Below are positions 24,351 to 37,395 of a DNA stretch of 64,000 bases, one piece after another. Location: assembly GCA_024220505.1 (NCBI GenBank), contig JAKZZE010000011.1, positions 248,001 to 312,000 on the forward strand, in the 5' to 3' direction. Position 1 is the stretch's first letter. Every line of letters starts with the position of its first letter. This DNA is from Rhizopus arrhizus. Its lineage: Eukaryota; Mucoromycota; Mucoromycetes; Mucorales; Rhizopodaceae. The notes under the pieces are model-generated. The model was not told the DNA's origin. It searched no databases and was given only the letters and a program-made list of their open reading frames with translations. A program made the translations under genes and the position numbers.

Positions 24351-25412
24351 GAAGTCGACAGTGATGTGTGTTTTCTTTAAAAGGTCTCATCAATCGCAGT
24401 CGTTTGTTATTTTATTTAATCCAATCATTTATGAAAGGAAATTGGCTGGTACACAGTCTAAATCTGTCAGAGATACAAATCTAATTTGGTTGCTGAAAGA
24501 GGACAGAAAGACTAGCTTGTCTGACCTCTTTCGACTGATCAAAATGGAGAAATGAATCAAAAGTCTTTTTGACACTATTCACTGTGGAGCTGATGTATTG
24601 TTTATTCTAATCGAAAAAGTTTATCTCTTGTTCTCGGTCAATTCACACCATGACAATCTAATTGCTTGTTGAGCGCCTATTTTGAACTATCAATTTGAAA
24701 TGAACTGTAGTTTTCTTGCTTTGTTTTTGTCTTGAATAAAGAAAATAGCACAAGATGTTTTTGATGAAATGCATGAAAAATGACTGCTATCAAAGAGCTA
24801 TTTATCATTGTGATATAAAACAGTAACAGCATGACTAGTTTTTTTGTAATTCAACAGTGTTGATATCATCAACGCATTCAATAAGTGTATGCCGATCATC
24901 AGTTTTATGTTGTCAGTGTCATCGATAGCTGTTGAACAGATTTCGAGATATTTTGCGTTGTCGAGGAACAACGAAATGGATATTGTAATGCCTTTCTGGG
25001 GATCAAAGAACTCTAGTGACATTGTGTGGCTATGATCTTTAGTATTATTTACGATTACAGCTTTCTTGTTGATTTCATTTATATAACAGCATCAGTAAGA
25101 ACTTGAGCACAGTATAGTCCTATTTGAAGCCTTCGAGTCCAGTCATTGTTTAAAGTCATGCAAATTGTTCTCTTATTTAACACGGCGAGATAAGAAGAGT
25201 TGTATTGTGCGTTAAAAAACGGTTTCAGTGTTCTCCCTAAGCTTGTCCATTCTATCCATTTAATACAATACTGTATTTTTCACATAAGACTAAAGCATTA
25301 TTTATTATGTATAATGAAATGTAAAGTTCGTGTTGCTTTTTGCGATATATGTTTACTAAAGCTTATCAAAACCTCTGTCAAAAATGGCTCGCTCTACTTA
25401 ACAAGGTAATTA

Positions 25413-25584
25413 CACGTCGATCGATTGAGACTCCACTGACCTTATCCATCACTGTAGATAATATCCTTAGTATGTTGATTACTAATGGTAAAGAAAAGTG
25501 AAAAGATCGTGAAAAGCATACCGACCTATGTCCTCATAATGGTCGAATCATGTCGTTTTCCTTGGTGTCTCCTGATTCAAGCAA
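25413..25584 (-). repeat. Right arm of the long inverted repeat
   Basis: 172 bp arm, reverse complement of 24190-24350 with a ~10 bp insertion close to the outer end. Confidence 0.88.
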
Positions 25585-26424
25585 TTCACTAATAGCTTTC
25601 GAAAAAGCATACACATTTCACTTGAGGATTATATCAACATATGCCTATATTTGTAGCAATACTAGGTTCTTTTGCTTATAACAAGAAATGATCCATTAAA
25701 ATAATGATTTCATAATACTGTTTAAGAGATGAATAGGAAGATCGTGAAAGGAAAAGATCCAGTTAAGAAAAATAAGGTTAATAAAGGGCCTTAGGAATAA
25801 ATGCGTATATTATTCTTGCTCGTAAAAAAAAAAAAAAAAAAAAATGTTATAAACCGAGAACTTGGGCTCTTCTTTTACATACAAGACAGAAGTCTGTGAA
25901 TTACTCTCCCCGTATCCTCCCTATTGTCGCAACACTAGCCCTCTTTGAACTCAAGACAGATAATCAGAGAGCTACTGTTGTGCTTGTAACAAGCCTAAAG
26001 ACTTATATTGGTAAACTCCTTCTTGTATCTCTTGTGATATTCTTTTTTTTTTATAGTGTCATGAATATACTTATAAAGTTACTTTATTTTTCAGAAACAT
26101 CACGCAATCAAAGGTTAGGGAACCAGCAGGAAGTACTACAGTTTATGTATTAGACAATAATTTTTTTTTGTCAATAATTGTGCAAAGTAGGCACAGCTAA
26201 CTAATGGTTAAGTGAATTCGCCGTAGCAAGAACAATTGTTTTGCTAGCTTGTTTGAGCTCAGCGAAAGACACTATATTTAAACGCGTCAGTTTATTCTTT
26301 TACATAGTTACGTTTCAATATATATGTTATTTTTATATGTGTTGTTTTCAAAGAGCACGTTCGTGTTTCAGAGCGAATCATTTAGGATTTCCATTTCTCA
26401 TCCTTTCTTATCATTCTTTACATT
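25585..26424. other. Intergenic, small unconvincing frame at 25896-26153
   Basis: Contains a poly-A run (about 25826-25844) and an 85-codon plus-strand frame (25896-26153) with a hydrophobic segment but no recognised domain. It could be a transposon scrap. No gene is supported. Confidence 0.4.
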
Positions 26425-26701
26425 GAGAACAAGGTCTCGCTTTATTCTTCACACTGCTATCAACAATCGCCCAAGACTATAAAAGCTTCATGTTATGTAG
26501 ATATAAAAAAGAAAAGAAAAAAAAAGAAAAAAAAAAGAAATACAATTAGGCAGATGTACTAATGAGCTTAAAAGATGAAAGCAAAGCAAGTAGGAAGAAT
26601 GAGAATGTGAGAAAGCTGTGATGATATCTCCCTACTCTTTCTCTCTCACACACACACAAAAACGCTTGCACATGTAAAGTTTTATTTCTAGATTACATAG
26701 A

Positions 26702-28584
<1,883 letters not shown>

Positions 28585-29105
28585 CTACAATAAAAAAAAA
28601 AGAAAAGAGTTAGGATTATAATGATAAGGTGCACAGGTAACACTGACTTGATTTGCCTTTTGTTTTCGCTTTTGTTTTTGTTTTTGTTTTTGCTTTTTCT
28701 TTTCTTTTTTTTCTTTTTTTTTTGAAAAAGAAAAGAAGTAAAAAGAGAAAGAAAATGTATGAAAAAAGGGTACAAAGAATAGGACCTCTTTACTACTCCC
28801 TCACGTGATGTCAGTGTCGAGTCAGTCACTTCTTTATTAGGCAACTGGTTCTTTTTCAACAAAAGAGATAGAAACCATGGATGAATGAATTACACAGATG
28901 AACATGGTGACAAGCTCGACTCTACTGTTTCATGCCTAATGCTTAATCAGGTTACAAACAAATCCTTCCCTCTTTTTTTTTTTTTTTTTTTTTTTTTTGT
29001 TTCTTGACGTGTTGCAAGTGTCATGCTCCATTATGCCATGCTTGAAACACCGCTTTATTATAATGTCTGATGTTGTACAGAGGCTGTGTATACGTAAAGG
29101 ACACG

Positions 29106-29417
29106 CTTTTAACCTCTCATCTTCGCTTGATTATTCTATACAGCTGAAATATCCAAGCTTAAGCATAAAAGTAAGATGCTGATTTGAAATGATGTATTGA
29201 TTAAGAGAGTTCGAATCAAAGCAGTATGTTTTGATATTGCGCTCGTATCAAACGATTAAACCCTTTAAAAAGAACATTTTGGATTTGATTGCTTCAAGTT
29301 GCAACATATATAGCTTCAAAACGATTTATTCGCTCTTTGCATCATTTGGCTTCAAAGCAAATAGGAAACGTTTTTAAAACAAGATTGATATAATCAAGAA
29401 ATACAATTATTTTTTAT
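29106..29417. other. Spacer between duplication copy B and TspO-like gene
   Basis: About 310 bp. The presumed 3' flank of the TspO-like gene. No other feature was seen. Confidence 0.5.
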
Positions 29418-30446
29418 TCAAGAAAGCAAAGGTGTTCTTTCACCTATTCTGTTTGCCCAACGACTAAATCTTCTGTTGAAACGATCCAACCAATTTGGAA
29501 TAAGTGTTCTTGCTACTGCACTTATAAGAACGCCGACTACGATAAGTGAAACAGTGTGTGGGGCATCATCAAGGAATACAGCAGCACCCAAAAGAATCCT
29601 AGAAAAAACATTATTATTATTATTATTGTTAGCATTTATCACTGTTATACCATGCTGTTGTTAATGAATAAACCCAATCCTTTCTATGTGAATAATCAAC
29701 CAAATGAAGAGCTATAAAACCAATAAAGAGTATAATAAACACGTGTGCCTTTTTTTATACGCGTTAATAAAATGTGATGGGATGTACTGTCTCTTACAAT
29801 TTGACTATGCTTAGTGTGGTCGCTAAATTGGAATACTTGCCAGAGAACAATAAAAAGAGAATACGCGGTGTAAATGGAAAAGGGTGCATTAATAAAAGCA
29901 TGATCAGTGCCATTACGAGGAGGATAATCACGAAAACGATGATAGATGAAGACGAGTGTCGCTACTTGCCAAAGAAGACCAATGAAAGCAAACAAGTTAA
30001 CTTGGTAATACTAGTATACTTTGTAAGCTATAAAATACATGACAAATCACTATTTTACCCATAAGAATGATACACCACCGTTTAAAATGGCTATTAATAA
30101 ATACCAATAGCCAATAGTCTCATAAACATCTTTTTTATAAGAGAGAGTGAGGTTCTTGTATTCAACTTATACATTGTTATCGTTACCTTTAGGTGAGCTT
30201 GGCAAATATTGATAGATAGTAAAGCCAATAAGTAAAAAGTGTAAGATACTTGCCAAGATAATTGCAAAATCTCGCGGACCGAAATCATAAGAATGGCTCA
30301 GGAACCTAATTCACACATTTCAGTCAAACTGTTTCAGATTTGAGTCTTGTATTTTACCACCCAGAAAAGCTAAAACCTTGAGAGCTAACCAAGAACAAAG
30401 TGGCAAAAGTATTTGCCAATTTGATTTTAAAGTCCAAATTTCCCAT
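29418..30446 (-). CDS. Multi-pass membrane protein, TspO-like (Trp-rich) fold
   Basis: Exons from ATG 30446 join through five short introns into about 246 residues. The N-terminus (MGNLDFKIKLANTFATLFLV) is the first hydrophobic helix. Further membrane segments include DFAIILASILHFLLIGF, IGYWYLLIAILNGGVSFLW, NLFAFIGLLWQVATLVFIY, NAPFSIYTAYSLFIVLWQVF and HTVSLIVVGVLISAVA. The W-rich helices and the PFSIY motif resemble bacterial and plant TspO/MBR-related proteins, but identity is weak by eye. A fungal DUF1774-type protein is an alternative. Substrate and location are unknown. The basic C-terminus ends ERTPLLS, a possible dileucine-like sorting signal typical of endosomal or vacuolar proteins. 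Confidence 0.65.
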
Positions 30447-30481
30447 ATTTCAATAAAAAGAAAGAAAAGAGAAAAAAATGT

Positions 30482-30482
<1 letters not shown>

Positions 30483-30531
<49 letters not shown>
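30483..30531. repeat. 49 bp poly-T homopolymer
   Basis: Uninterrupted T run between the TspO-like gene start and the PPR gene stop; the longest homopolymer in the window. It may be a decayed retroelement tail, or an assembly-sensitive length. Confidence 0.9.
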
Positions 30532-30532
<1 letters not shown>

Positions 30533-30605
30533 TACACAAACAACATTTTGTCACTTGACAGTTTCATAACTTTCTTTTACGGAGTTTTTATTTATTTTAC
30601 AAGAT

Positions 30606-31847
30606 TTACTGTTCTTCTAATTTTTTAGATTTTAAGGCTTTATAAATTGTGTGTAATCTATTGGCTTCATCTTCACGATTATGCTTATTGTGTATTCTAA
30701 TTAAAGTGGCATACATTGATGTTGAAGGTCGAATGCCATATTCTTTTCTCATATAGTCAATGATTGCCTCTGCTACCTTTGGTCGATTTCTTTTTAAGGC
30801 TTCATGTCGAAAGAGATGATTGAATACAGCAACATTAGGTTTAATACCACTTGCTTCCATGTCTACAAATGTATTTCTAGCTGCTTCAATATCTCCACTA
30901 TGACAATACCATCTAATCAGTGCGTTATATATCTTCAAATCTGGTTTAATATCATATTGAGGTAGCATTGTTTTGTGAATATAATTTAATCCAGGTGTAT
31001 TTTTTTTTCGACCGTGTGCATCAATAAGTGCTTCAAAAGTATCTGTCGTGGGACTCAAGACGGCATTGGGTGGTGGTATACAGCGAGAGAGTGGTGCAGC
31101 AGAAGGCGTGTAGGTGGATAAATTGGCATCTTTTATAAAATATTTGGAAATGATGGATGTTGACTTGTTTTCTGTATTTTTAGGTGCAAAGTAATCTCTA
31201 AATAATTTATCTGCTTCTGTTACATTTCCCATTCGTCCATTGGCTTCTATTAAAGTATTATAGGTAGTCACATCAGGTTGAATACCGTCATTATTCATCT
31301 TGTTGAATATTTTGAATACTTCATCATATTTTTTACATTGAACGGCTGCTTGCATGTATAAGTTGTAGCTCTCTTCATTTTTCTTGACTTTGATTTCATT
31401 CCAGCAGTCACTTGCTGCTTTCCAGTCGCGTGATTGACCATAGAGTCTCAAGAGGACATTGTAATCACGAATATCAAGCTTATATTGAGCCTTCTTGGTC
31501 GCCACTAATATGTCAGAGACACATTTTTTATAAAAATTGAGCTTGTCAGAGGAATAGTATCCATTTTCGTTTAAGCGAAACGATTGAAGTGTCATTGAGT
31601 GATATTGAATTGGCACCTCTTTTATTTTTCCAGAATCCTTCAAATCTGTATATGCTTTCCATACAGCAGGTGCACTACGTCGACGAATGGCTGAAATCAA
31701 TTTGTCTAATAAACCTCCTTCTTGCTGAAGTGGTTTTAGTTGTAAAGGGTCTATTATACCGGAATGAGCATGTCGAATGTTGATTAATTTTGCAGTTGTT
31801 AAAGACTTTGACAAGTGCCCCCTGATGGTCAAACAAGACTGGATCAT
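30606..31847 (-). CDS. Pentatricopeptide-repeat (PPR) protein, probably mitochondrial
   Basis: PPR proteins bind organellar RNA and act in its maturation or translation. Single exon of 413 codons from ATG 31847. The first ~30 residues (MIQSCLTIRGHLSKSLTTAK, then INIRHAHS) are basic and hydroxylated, like a mitochondrial presequence. PPR units are visible at DYNVLLRLYGQSRDWKAASD, ESYNLYMQAAVQCKKYDEVF, GIQPDVTTYNTLIEANGRMG, TFEALIDAHGRKKNT, IYNALIRWYCHSGDIEAARN, IKPNVAVFNHLFRHEALKRN and STSMYATLIRIHNKHNREDE. No extra catalytic domain. The RNA target cannot be predicted. Confidence 0.92.
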   Translation of the reverse strand: MIQSCLTIRGHLSKSLTTAKLINIRHAHSGIIDPLQLKPLQQEGGLLDKLISAIRRRSAPAVWKAYTDLKDSGKIKEVPIQYHSMTLQSFRLNENGYYSSDKLNFYKKCVSDILVATKKAQYKLDIRDYNVLLRLYGQSRDWKAASDCWNEIKVKKNEESYNLYMQAAVQCKKYDEVFKIFNKMNNDGIQPDVTTYNTLIEANGRMGNVTEADKLFRDYFAPKNTENKSTSIISKYFIKDANLSTYTPSAAPLSRCIPPPNAVLSPTTDTFEALIDAHGRKKNTPGLNYIHKTMLPQYDIKPDLKIYNALIRWYCHSGDIEAARNTFVDMEASGIKPNVAVFNHLFRHEALKRNRPKVAEAIIDYMRKEYGIRPSTSMYATLIRIHNKHNREDEANRLHTIYKALKSKKLEEQ

Positions 31848-32262
31848 TGAGGAGGATGAGGGAAAAAAATTTTAACAGCAAAAAAAAATGGAAGGAAGGG
31901 GGTGCTGTCCATTATTAAAACACCGCTAAGTGACCATTTCCAACAAAAAGTGTCGGGTTTTCAACATATACCACATCGCTATTTAGTCAGAGTCAGTTCT
32001 CTACAAGTACCATGCTGTTGCCCCCCAAAAAAAGAAAACGGGTTCAAAAGAATTAATTTATAATGAAATACTGAGTAAAAGATCACATAGATTACTGTGC
32101 TTGGATAAAAAAAAAGTAATTTCTTTTATGCAAAGGCCCTTTCAGTGTTATGTGCAACATGATCATTTTACTTTTACTTACCTACTTGTATGACGCAATT
32201 CTAAAATCAAAAATGGAAGTTATTCTTTTCCTTGCTTTTTCTTTTTTTATATAATTATTTTT
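31848..32262. other. Divergent spacer, PPR / lectin genes
   Basis: About 415 bp between the PPR start (minus) and the lectin start (plus). It presumably holds both promoters. No gene or motif was recognised. Confidence 0.5.
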
Positions 32263-32898
32263 ATGGAAGACTTTCCTGCTGGCTATTTTTATATTAAATC
32301 TCGAAACTCAGGAAAAGTGGTTGATGGTAAAAACAGTGATAATACAAAATGAATATTTTATAACAGTTTTTACAAGTTGATGGTGCTTCTACTAAAGTAA
32401 GATATCACAAAAACGATAAATGATGATTATAATAACAATTGTAAAAGAATGATGGGAAAATAATTTTATGGACAGCCAAGTATAACGAAGACAGAGACAA
32501 TCAACTATGGTATTATCAAGTAAGTAAAATGAGATGTAGAAAAGATTTATAATAACAGCAAGAAGGATGGGTTTATAGTCAATAAGACATCAGCCAAAGT
32601 ATTGGATGTGAGAGGAGGACCTTTGGTAGATAATGCACTGATATGTCAATATGACCGCAAGATGATAGTAGATGCACATAATCAAAGATGGGGATACAGC
32701 AAGGGGTATATTTATGTACTTTCTGATCCACACATGGTATTGGATGTACGCGGTAATCATTTAATAGATGGAACAAGGATTATATTACATCATAAAAAGT
32801 TTGGATATGAAAACATAAATCAATTATGGGATTTGATACCAGCTGGCAATGTGAGAAAAGAAAGGGAAGTTTTATTTGAAACTGACGAGTTCTTGTAA
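32263..32898 (+). CDS. Ricin-B-like (beta-trefoil) lectin-domain protein
   Basis: Four exons from ATG 32263 (introns near 32327-32375, 32394-32450 and 32521-32565) give about 161 residues. Three beta-trefoil units are seen, each ending in the Q-x-W motif: DNQLWYYQ, HNQRWGYS and INQLWDLI. Each begins with a variant of the G-x-V-x-D-V block (GKVVDVDGAS, AKVLDVRGGP, HMVLDVRGNH). This is the fold of carbohydrate-binding R-type lectins, common as small cytosolic proteins in mucoralean fungi. There is no signal peptide and no attached enzyme domain. The sugar ligand is unknown. The 3' end overlaps the convergent kinase gene by 27 bp. Confidence 0.85.
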
Positions 32899-34005
32899 TA
32901 TTTGGTGTACAGTCGGTCGGTCTTGTGGATCAACAATAAGCATTTTTGATATTAAATCTTGTAATAAATTTGAATATAAGCTCTTGTTTGGTATAGAATA
33001 TTGTCTATTTAATATAGCAAGACTTAATGTTCCTCCCCCTTGTTGATTTATTGTCATTTCAAATGGTGATTGACCATAAGCCATACAGAACAGTGTACAC
33101 CCTAATGACCAAATATCTATCTTTTCGTCTATTTCACTATTTACTTTAACATCAAATAATTCTGGTGCTCTGTAAGGCATCGAACAATGTTCTGCAGCTT
33201 CATCTTGTACTCTATTAGCCATTTTTCTATCCTCTATTACCATCTTAGCTATCTTGGCTGATCCAAAGTCCATTAATATTGGTGTCATTCCATCATCGGA
33301 CAATAAAATATTTCTGAAACAAGTATTAGATTTACACACATCACTTGTTCATTATTATTTACGCTGGTTTAATATCTCGATGAACCCAAGGAGTAATGAT
33401 ACCTTGTTTATTTTTATATTCTACTAATGCTTTAATACCAAAGCATATTTGCTTAAAGAGAGATAAAATGTATTCTTCTTTTAAATGCTCTCCTTTTTTG
33501 TTATATTCATTTATCAGATCCTCTAAATTTCCTCTCTTTTGCTGTATTAGTAACATGGAAATCATTCTGCTTTTTCCTTTTACTTTATAAAATGGCATAA
33601 TTATATACAGCATCTTTAATTTGTCTTCTTTTATCATACACATATCCTTCAACAGAGAGTAATTAGTTCATGTATATTTAAATAGTAAAATAATTTTTAC
33701 CTCAATCTTTATAATATTTTTATGGTTGAATTTACTTAATATAATTCCTTCTCTTTTAGAATTATCTGCAATTCCTTTACTTGTACACCGAACTAATTTT
33801 ATTGCATATTTTTGCCCATGCTGGTCTTCTGCCAAATAAATAAAAGCAAATCCACTATGAAGATAGATTTAATAAAATAACAACAGTTGTTTATCTTTTA
33901 CCCTTCTCCTAATAGCTTTATAAATTTAAAATGTTTACCATTAACTTGAATTATTGAATAAAGTAAAGAATCGGATTTGTCTACAAGATTAGAAAAAAAT
34001 GACAT
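32872..34005 (-). CDS. Ser/Thr protein kinase, STK16/ENV7 (NAK) family
   Basis: Yeast Env7 and human STK16 are small Golgi/vacuole-associated kinases. Exons from ATG 34005 join through introns near 33848-33902, 33653-33702 and 33314-33361. Visible motifs: glycine loop KLLGEGGFAFIYLAED, catalytic Lys in KYAIKLVRC, CFGIKALVEYKNK, VHRDIKPANILL (HRD), LMDFGSAKI (DFG), SMPYRAPELF (APE), IDEKIDIWSLGCTLFCMAYG, and the final LISKMLIVDPQDRPT block. Length is close to the ~310-365 residue family size. Unlike human STK16 it starts MSFFSN, without Gly2, so N-myristoylation is not expected. The stop codon lies inside the lectin gene's last exon. The start codon is 329 bp from the NMT start. Confidence 0.92.
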
Positions 34006-34334
34006 GAAAATAAAAATAAAGATAAAAAAAAGTGCACTTTATTATCACTATTTCATTTAAATTTAATTGGTTCCTGATTGGATATACATTACTATGATAA
34101 CCTTTATTATAAATTTTGTATTTTACTTGAACTGTCTTTGAGTACGTACAATTCTTCGTTTTCCTTTTATAACCTAATCATCCTCGCATTATATGATCCT
34201 TTACTGTCCTTAATAAAAGTCTTGGTTGTATTCAGTCCGGCCCGCATGATACTGACTTTAAAGAAAGGTGATAGTAGTTGTGCCCGAGTCAAGAACTAAA
34301 AAAAAAACTTCTTTTTCGTTTTTTTAAAAAAAAA
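34006..34334. promoter_or_regulatory. Putative bidirectional promoter, STK16-like/NMT
   Basis: A 329 bp gap between divergent start codons. A-rich right before the NMT ATG. Promoter function is inferred only from the arrangement. Confidence 0.4.
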
Positions 34335-36092
34335 ATGGATAATAAAAAGGCCCCAACTGAAAAAGAGCTTGAAAACATTGTTAAAAAAGTGGATAAGCTC
34401 GTAAAGAAGACAGAAAAATTAAAAACTAATGCTTCTGCCTCTGCTTCTTCTTCGAATAACAATGGAGACCAAGTTTTGATGAAGCAACAACTTCGACAAC
34501 TGATGGAAAATATGGCCTTAATGGAACAAAGTGGTTTAATAAAGTCTTCTGCTAAAAAAGATCTTGGTAGTCACAAGTTTTGGAGTACACAACCTGTACC
34601 TAACTATGGTATGTTTTTCTCCTCTAAAATATAAGCTAAAACTAATTTATATATAATTGTTAGATGAGGACATTACTGAATCTGGTCCTATTGAACCTGA
34701 TATTCCATATGATCAAATTAGAAAAGAACCTCTTCCTTTACCAAAAGAATTTGAATGGTGTGAAATTGATATGAGCCAAGAAAAACAGGTAAACATTAAA
34801 AATACGCGTTATTAGACAAGGACAAGGAAACTAAACAAAAGTGAAGGTCAAAGAATTGTATGAATTATTGACATTCAATTACGTTGAAGATGATGAGGCT
34901 CAATTCAGATTTGATTACTCGGCAGAATTCTTAAAATGGTAAAGTATGCTGTGATGTGAGAAAGAGAATGATTATTCATACTTTTGTACACAGGGCACTT
35001 CAACCTCCAAACTGGAGACAGTCATGGCTCGTAGGTGTACGTGTTGCAGCCAATAAAAAGCTAGTTGCTTTTATCAGTGGTATTCCTGTCGCGCTTCGAA
35101 CTTATGAAAAGTACGTAAAAAGAAGATGAATGAAAACTATGTAGATTAACTTTTTGTTTGAATAGAATACACCATTTAACTGAAATCAACTTTTTATGTG
35201 TTCATAAAAAGCTTCGATCAAAACGTTTAACACCTGTTCTTATTAAAGAAGTTACTCGCAGAAGTCATTTGGAAAACATTTTCCAAGCTGTTTACACTGC
35301 TGGTGCTGTACTTCCTAAACCTGTCTCTACTTGTCGGTAAAGTCAAAAAAAATATGCTTTTAAAAGAAATACTCAAACTTTATTCTAGTTATTACCATAG
35401 ATCACTTAACCCTAAAAAACTTGTAGAATGTAACTTTTCTCGTATCCCAGCAAGATCTACACTTTCTCGTATGATCAAACAATATAAAGTACCTGACGAA
35501 ACAAATACTCCCGGTTTAAGAGAAATGAGATTGGAGGATGTACCTGAGGTACGAGAATTATTGAACACATATTTGAGTCGATTCGATCTTGCTCCTGTTT
35601 TTGAAACGGATGAAGATGTTAAGCACTGGATCTTACCTCACGAAAAGGTTGTTTGGAGTTATGTGGTTGAAGATGCTCAAACAAAGAAAATTACCGACAT
35701 TTTTTCATTTTATTCTCTTCCAAGTTCTGTTATTGGTAATCCAAAACACAGTACTTTGAATGCTGCATACATGTTTTATTATGCTGTTGATACAACTCAT
35801 TGTGAAGATAAGGAAAAGGAAAACAAGTATATTAGAAAGAGATTAAATGAACTTGTGAATGATGCTTTGATCTTGGCTAAAAAGGTAAATTATAAAAACA
35901 TGTCTTTGGAGAAAAGATTCAAACTGTTTATAGGCTGGCTTTGATGTCATGAACTCACTGAACTTGATGGACAATGCCTATTATGTTGATGAACAAAAAT
36001 TTGGAAAAGGGGATGGATTCTTAAACTATTACTTGTACAATTGGAAGTGTCCTGATGTTACTCAAAGCAAGGTTGGACTAGTTATGCTTTAA
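34335..36092 (+). CDS. NMT1: Glycylpeptide N-tetradecanoyltransferase (N-myristoyltransferase)
   Basis: NMT transfers myristate from myristoyl-CoA to the N-terminal glycine of target proteins, in the cytosol and on ribosomes. Seven to eight exons from ATG 34335. The N-terminal ~90 residues are a basic/Ser-rich region. The GNAT folds follow: [149 protein letters not shown], and the C-terminal [54 protein letters not shown]. It ends VGLVML, as expected for the catalytic C-terminal carboxylate. Confidence 0.96.
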
Positions 36093-36180
36093 ATTAAAAC
36101 AATACAAAAAAGAAGACATGAAAATACAGACATTTCTTTTTTTTTTATTTACAATTTTTTGTTATTTTTCATAATTTGTA

Positions 36181-37395
36181 TCATAATTGATGTCCATGTT
36201 TTTGTACCTTGTGTCGTACCATTGCATCTTTTCTGCTAAAGGTCGATGTACATTCTGAGCAGCTAAAGGCGCGTTCACCGTTGTGAACAGTAGCGACGTG
36301 TCTTGTTAAATCATGTTTACGATCAAATGTCTTTATACATAAGTTGCAGGCAAAGTCTTTTTTACGATTCTTATCATGCGTTTTGATGTGCGTACCAAGA
36401 TTGAAACGTCTGTTGAAGGTGGCATTACAAACAGAGCATACATGTTTGCGATTTTTGTCAATCTTGATTCGCTTATTTGTCTTTTTCATATCTTTTTCAT
36501 CGGATGATTTACGTTTGTTGGAAGGAGTGGCTATTGAAGGAGTGGCTATTGAAGGAATGACTGTTGAGGGAATGTGTGTTGAAGGAGCGAGTGTGTCTTG
36601 TGTGATGTTGAATAGAGAATCATCAATGTCAAATAAATCATCATCGAAGTTGAAGAAATCTTGCTGCAGGCTATTTTGGTTCATATTGTTATTGTTATTG
36701 AGCATATTATAAGAGACTTCAGAAGAAGGAAGTGGAGGAAAGAGAAAATCAGAGGAATCTTCAGTGTTATTGTTATTGTTGTTGTTTAGTAACATTTGTG
36801 ATGGTTCACAGTTTGTTGTTTCAAAAATATTGTTTTTAGTGATTGGTGTAGGTTCTGCAGTTGTAGTGATAGCAGAAGATGTAACAGGTTCATGCAAGGG
36901 CATATCATTTTTAAGATATTTTGCCACTTGAATATCCTGAGGATCCACAGCAGTAAATTGATTACCAAATAAGTTATTTGAGGATTCAATATAAGGTGAA
37001 TAATAAGGTGAATTATGAAACTGATTTAAGCTTGGAGTAAAAGCAGTTGCTGGAGTAAAAGGTGTATTTAAACAAGAGTCTAAATATGGAGTATTCATCA
37101 TAGGAGATTCTTCAATGCCATTGATAACAGGAGTCATGTCATCCATAAAAGCAGATAATTGATTTTGATCAATATTTGATGTGTTAGATTGTTCACCTAA
37201 AGTTAGAGTAGAGGCTGGAACATTATGATTGATTAAAACGATCAGTTCACATGTTTCTTCAAGTAAAAGTCCTTCTTTATACTCACTATCAATGTTTTCC
37301 CAGACTTGACTGAAATCGAATTCACAATTTTTAGAATATTTGTTTTTAAATAAAAAGTGTTGAAGGTTTTCCATATCAATTGGTTGAGAAGACAT
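36181..37395 (-). CDS. C2H2 zinc-finger transcription factor
   Basis: Single exon of 404 codons from ATG 37395. The first ~300 residues are disordered, rich in Asn/Ser/Pro/Thr, with Asn homopolymers (for example LLNNNNNNNT) and a small tandem of the ATPSI motif, typical of an activation region. Three C-terminal C2H2 fingers follow: residues 318-340 (HVCSVCNATF..THIKTH), 348-371 (FACNLCIKTF..RHVATVH) and 377-400 (FSCSECTSTF..RHKVQKH). A nuclear-localisation-like KRKSSDEKDMKKTNKRIK lies just before them. Three fingers with an HxxxxH spacing in the last two recall Crz1/Msn-like stress regulators, but the target is unknown. The gene is convergent with NMT, 88 bp apart. Confidence 0.9.
   Translation of the reverse strand: MSSQPIDMENLQHFLFKNKYSKNCEFDFSQVWENIDSEYKEGLLLEETCELIVLINHNVPASTLTLGEQSNTSNIDQNQLSAFMDDMTPVINGIEESPMMNTPYLDSCLNTPFTPATAFTPSLNQFHNSPYYSPYIESSNNLFGNQFTAVDPQDIQVAKYLKNDMPLHEPVTSSAITTTAEPTPITKNNIFETTNCEPSQMLLNNNNNNNTEDSSDFLFPPLPSSEVSYNMLNNNNNMNQNSLQQDFFNFDDDLFDIDDSLFNITQDTLAPSTHIPSTVIPSIATPSIATPSNKRKSSDEKDMKKTNKRIKIDKNRKHVCSVCNATFNRRFNLGTHIKTHDKNRKKDFACNLCIKTFDRKHDLTRHVATVHNGERAFSCSECTSTFSRKDAMVRHKVQKHGHQL

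Larger units (their letters stand above)
24190..25584. mobile_element. 1.4 kb element with long terminal inverted repeats (foldback-like)
   Basis: The left arm (24190-24350) is repeated in inverted orientation at 25413-25584. Roughly 146 bp, from GAAAACGACATGATTCGACC to GTCTCAATCGATCGA, appears identical between arms. The arms start with TTGCTTGAATCAGG; the right arm has an extra ~10 bp near that end. The 1.06 kb between the arms holds only short open frames (for example 24798-25022 minus, 25200-25409 plus) with no transposase signature. No clear target-site duplication is visible at the edges. It is probably a non-autonomous or foldback DNA transposon; an inverted duplication by rearrangement is the alternative. 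Confidence 0.75.

Noticed and set aside
29207..29225. GAGTTCGAATC, resembling a tRNA B box
   Set aside because: No A box or cloverleaf arms at the right distance.
34078..34299. 73-codon plus-strand frame between the kinase and NMT genes
   Set aside because: It lies in the divergent promoter gap and shows no conserved feature.
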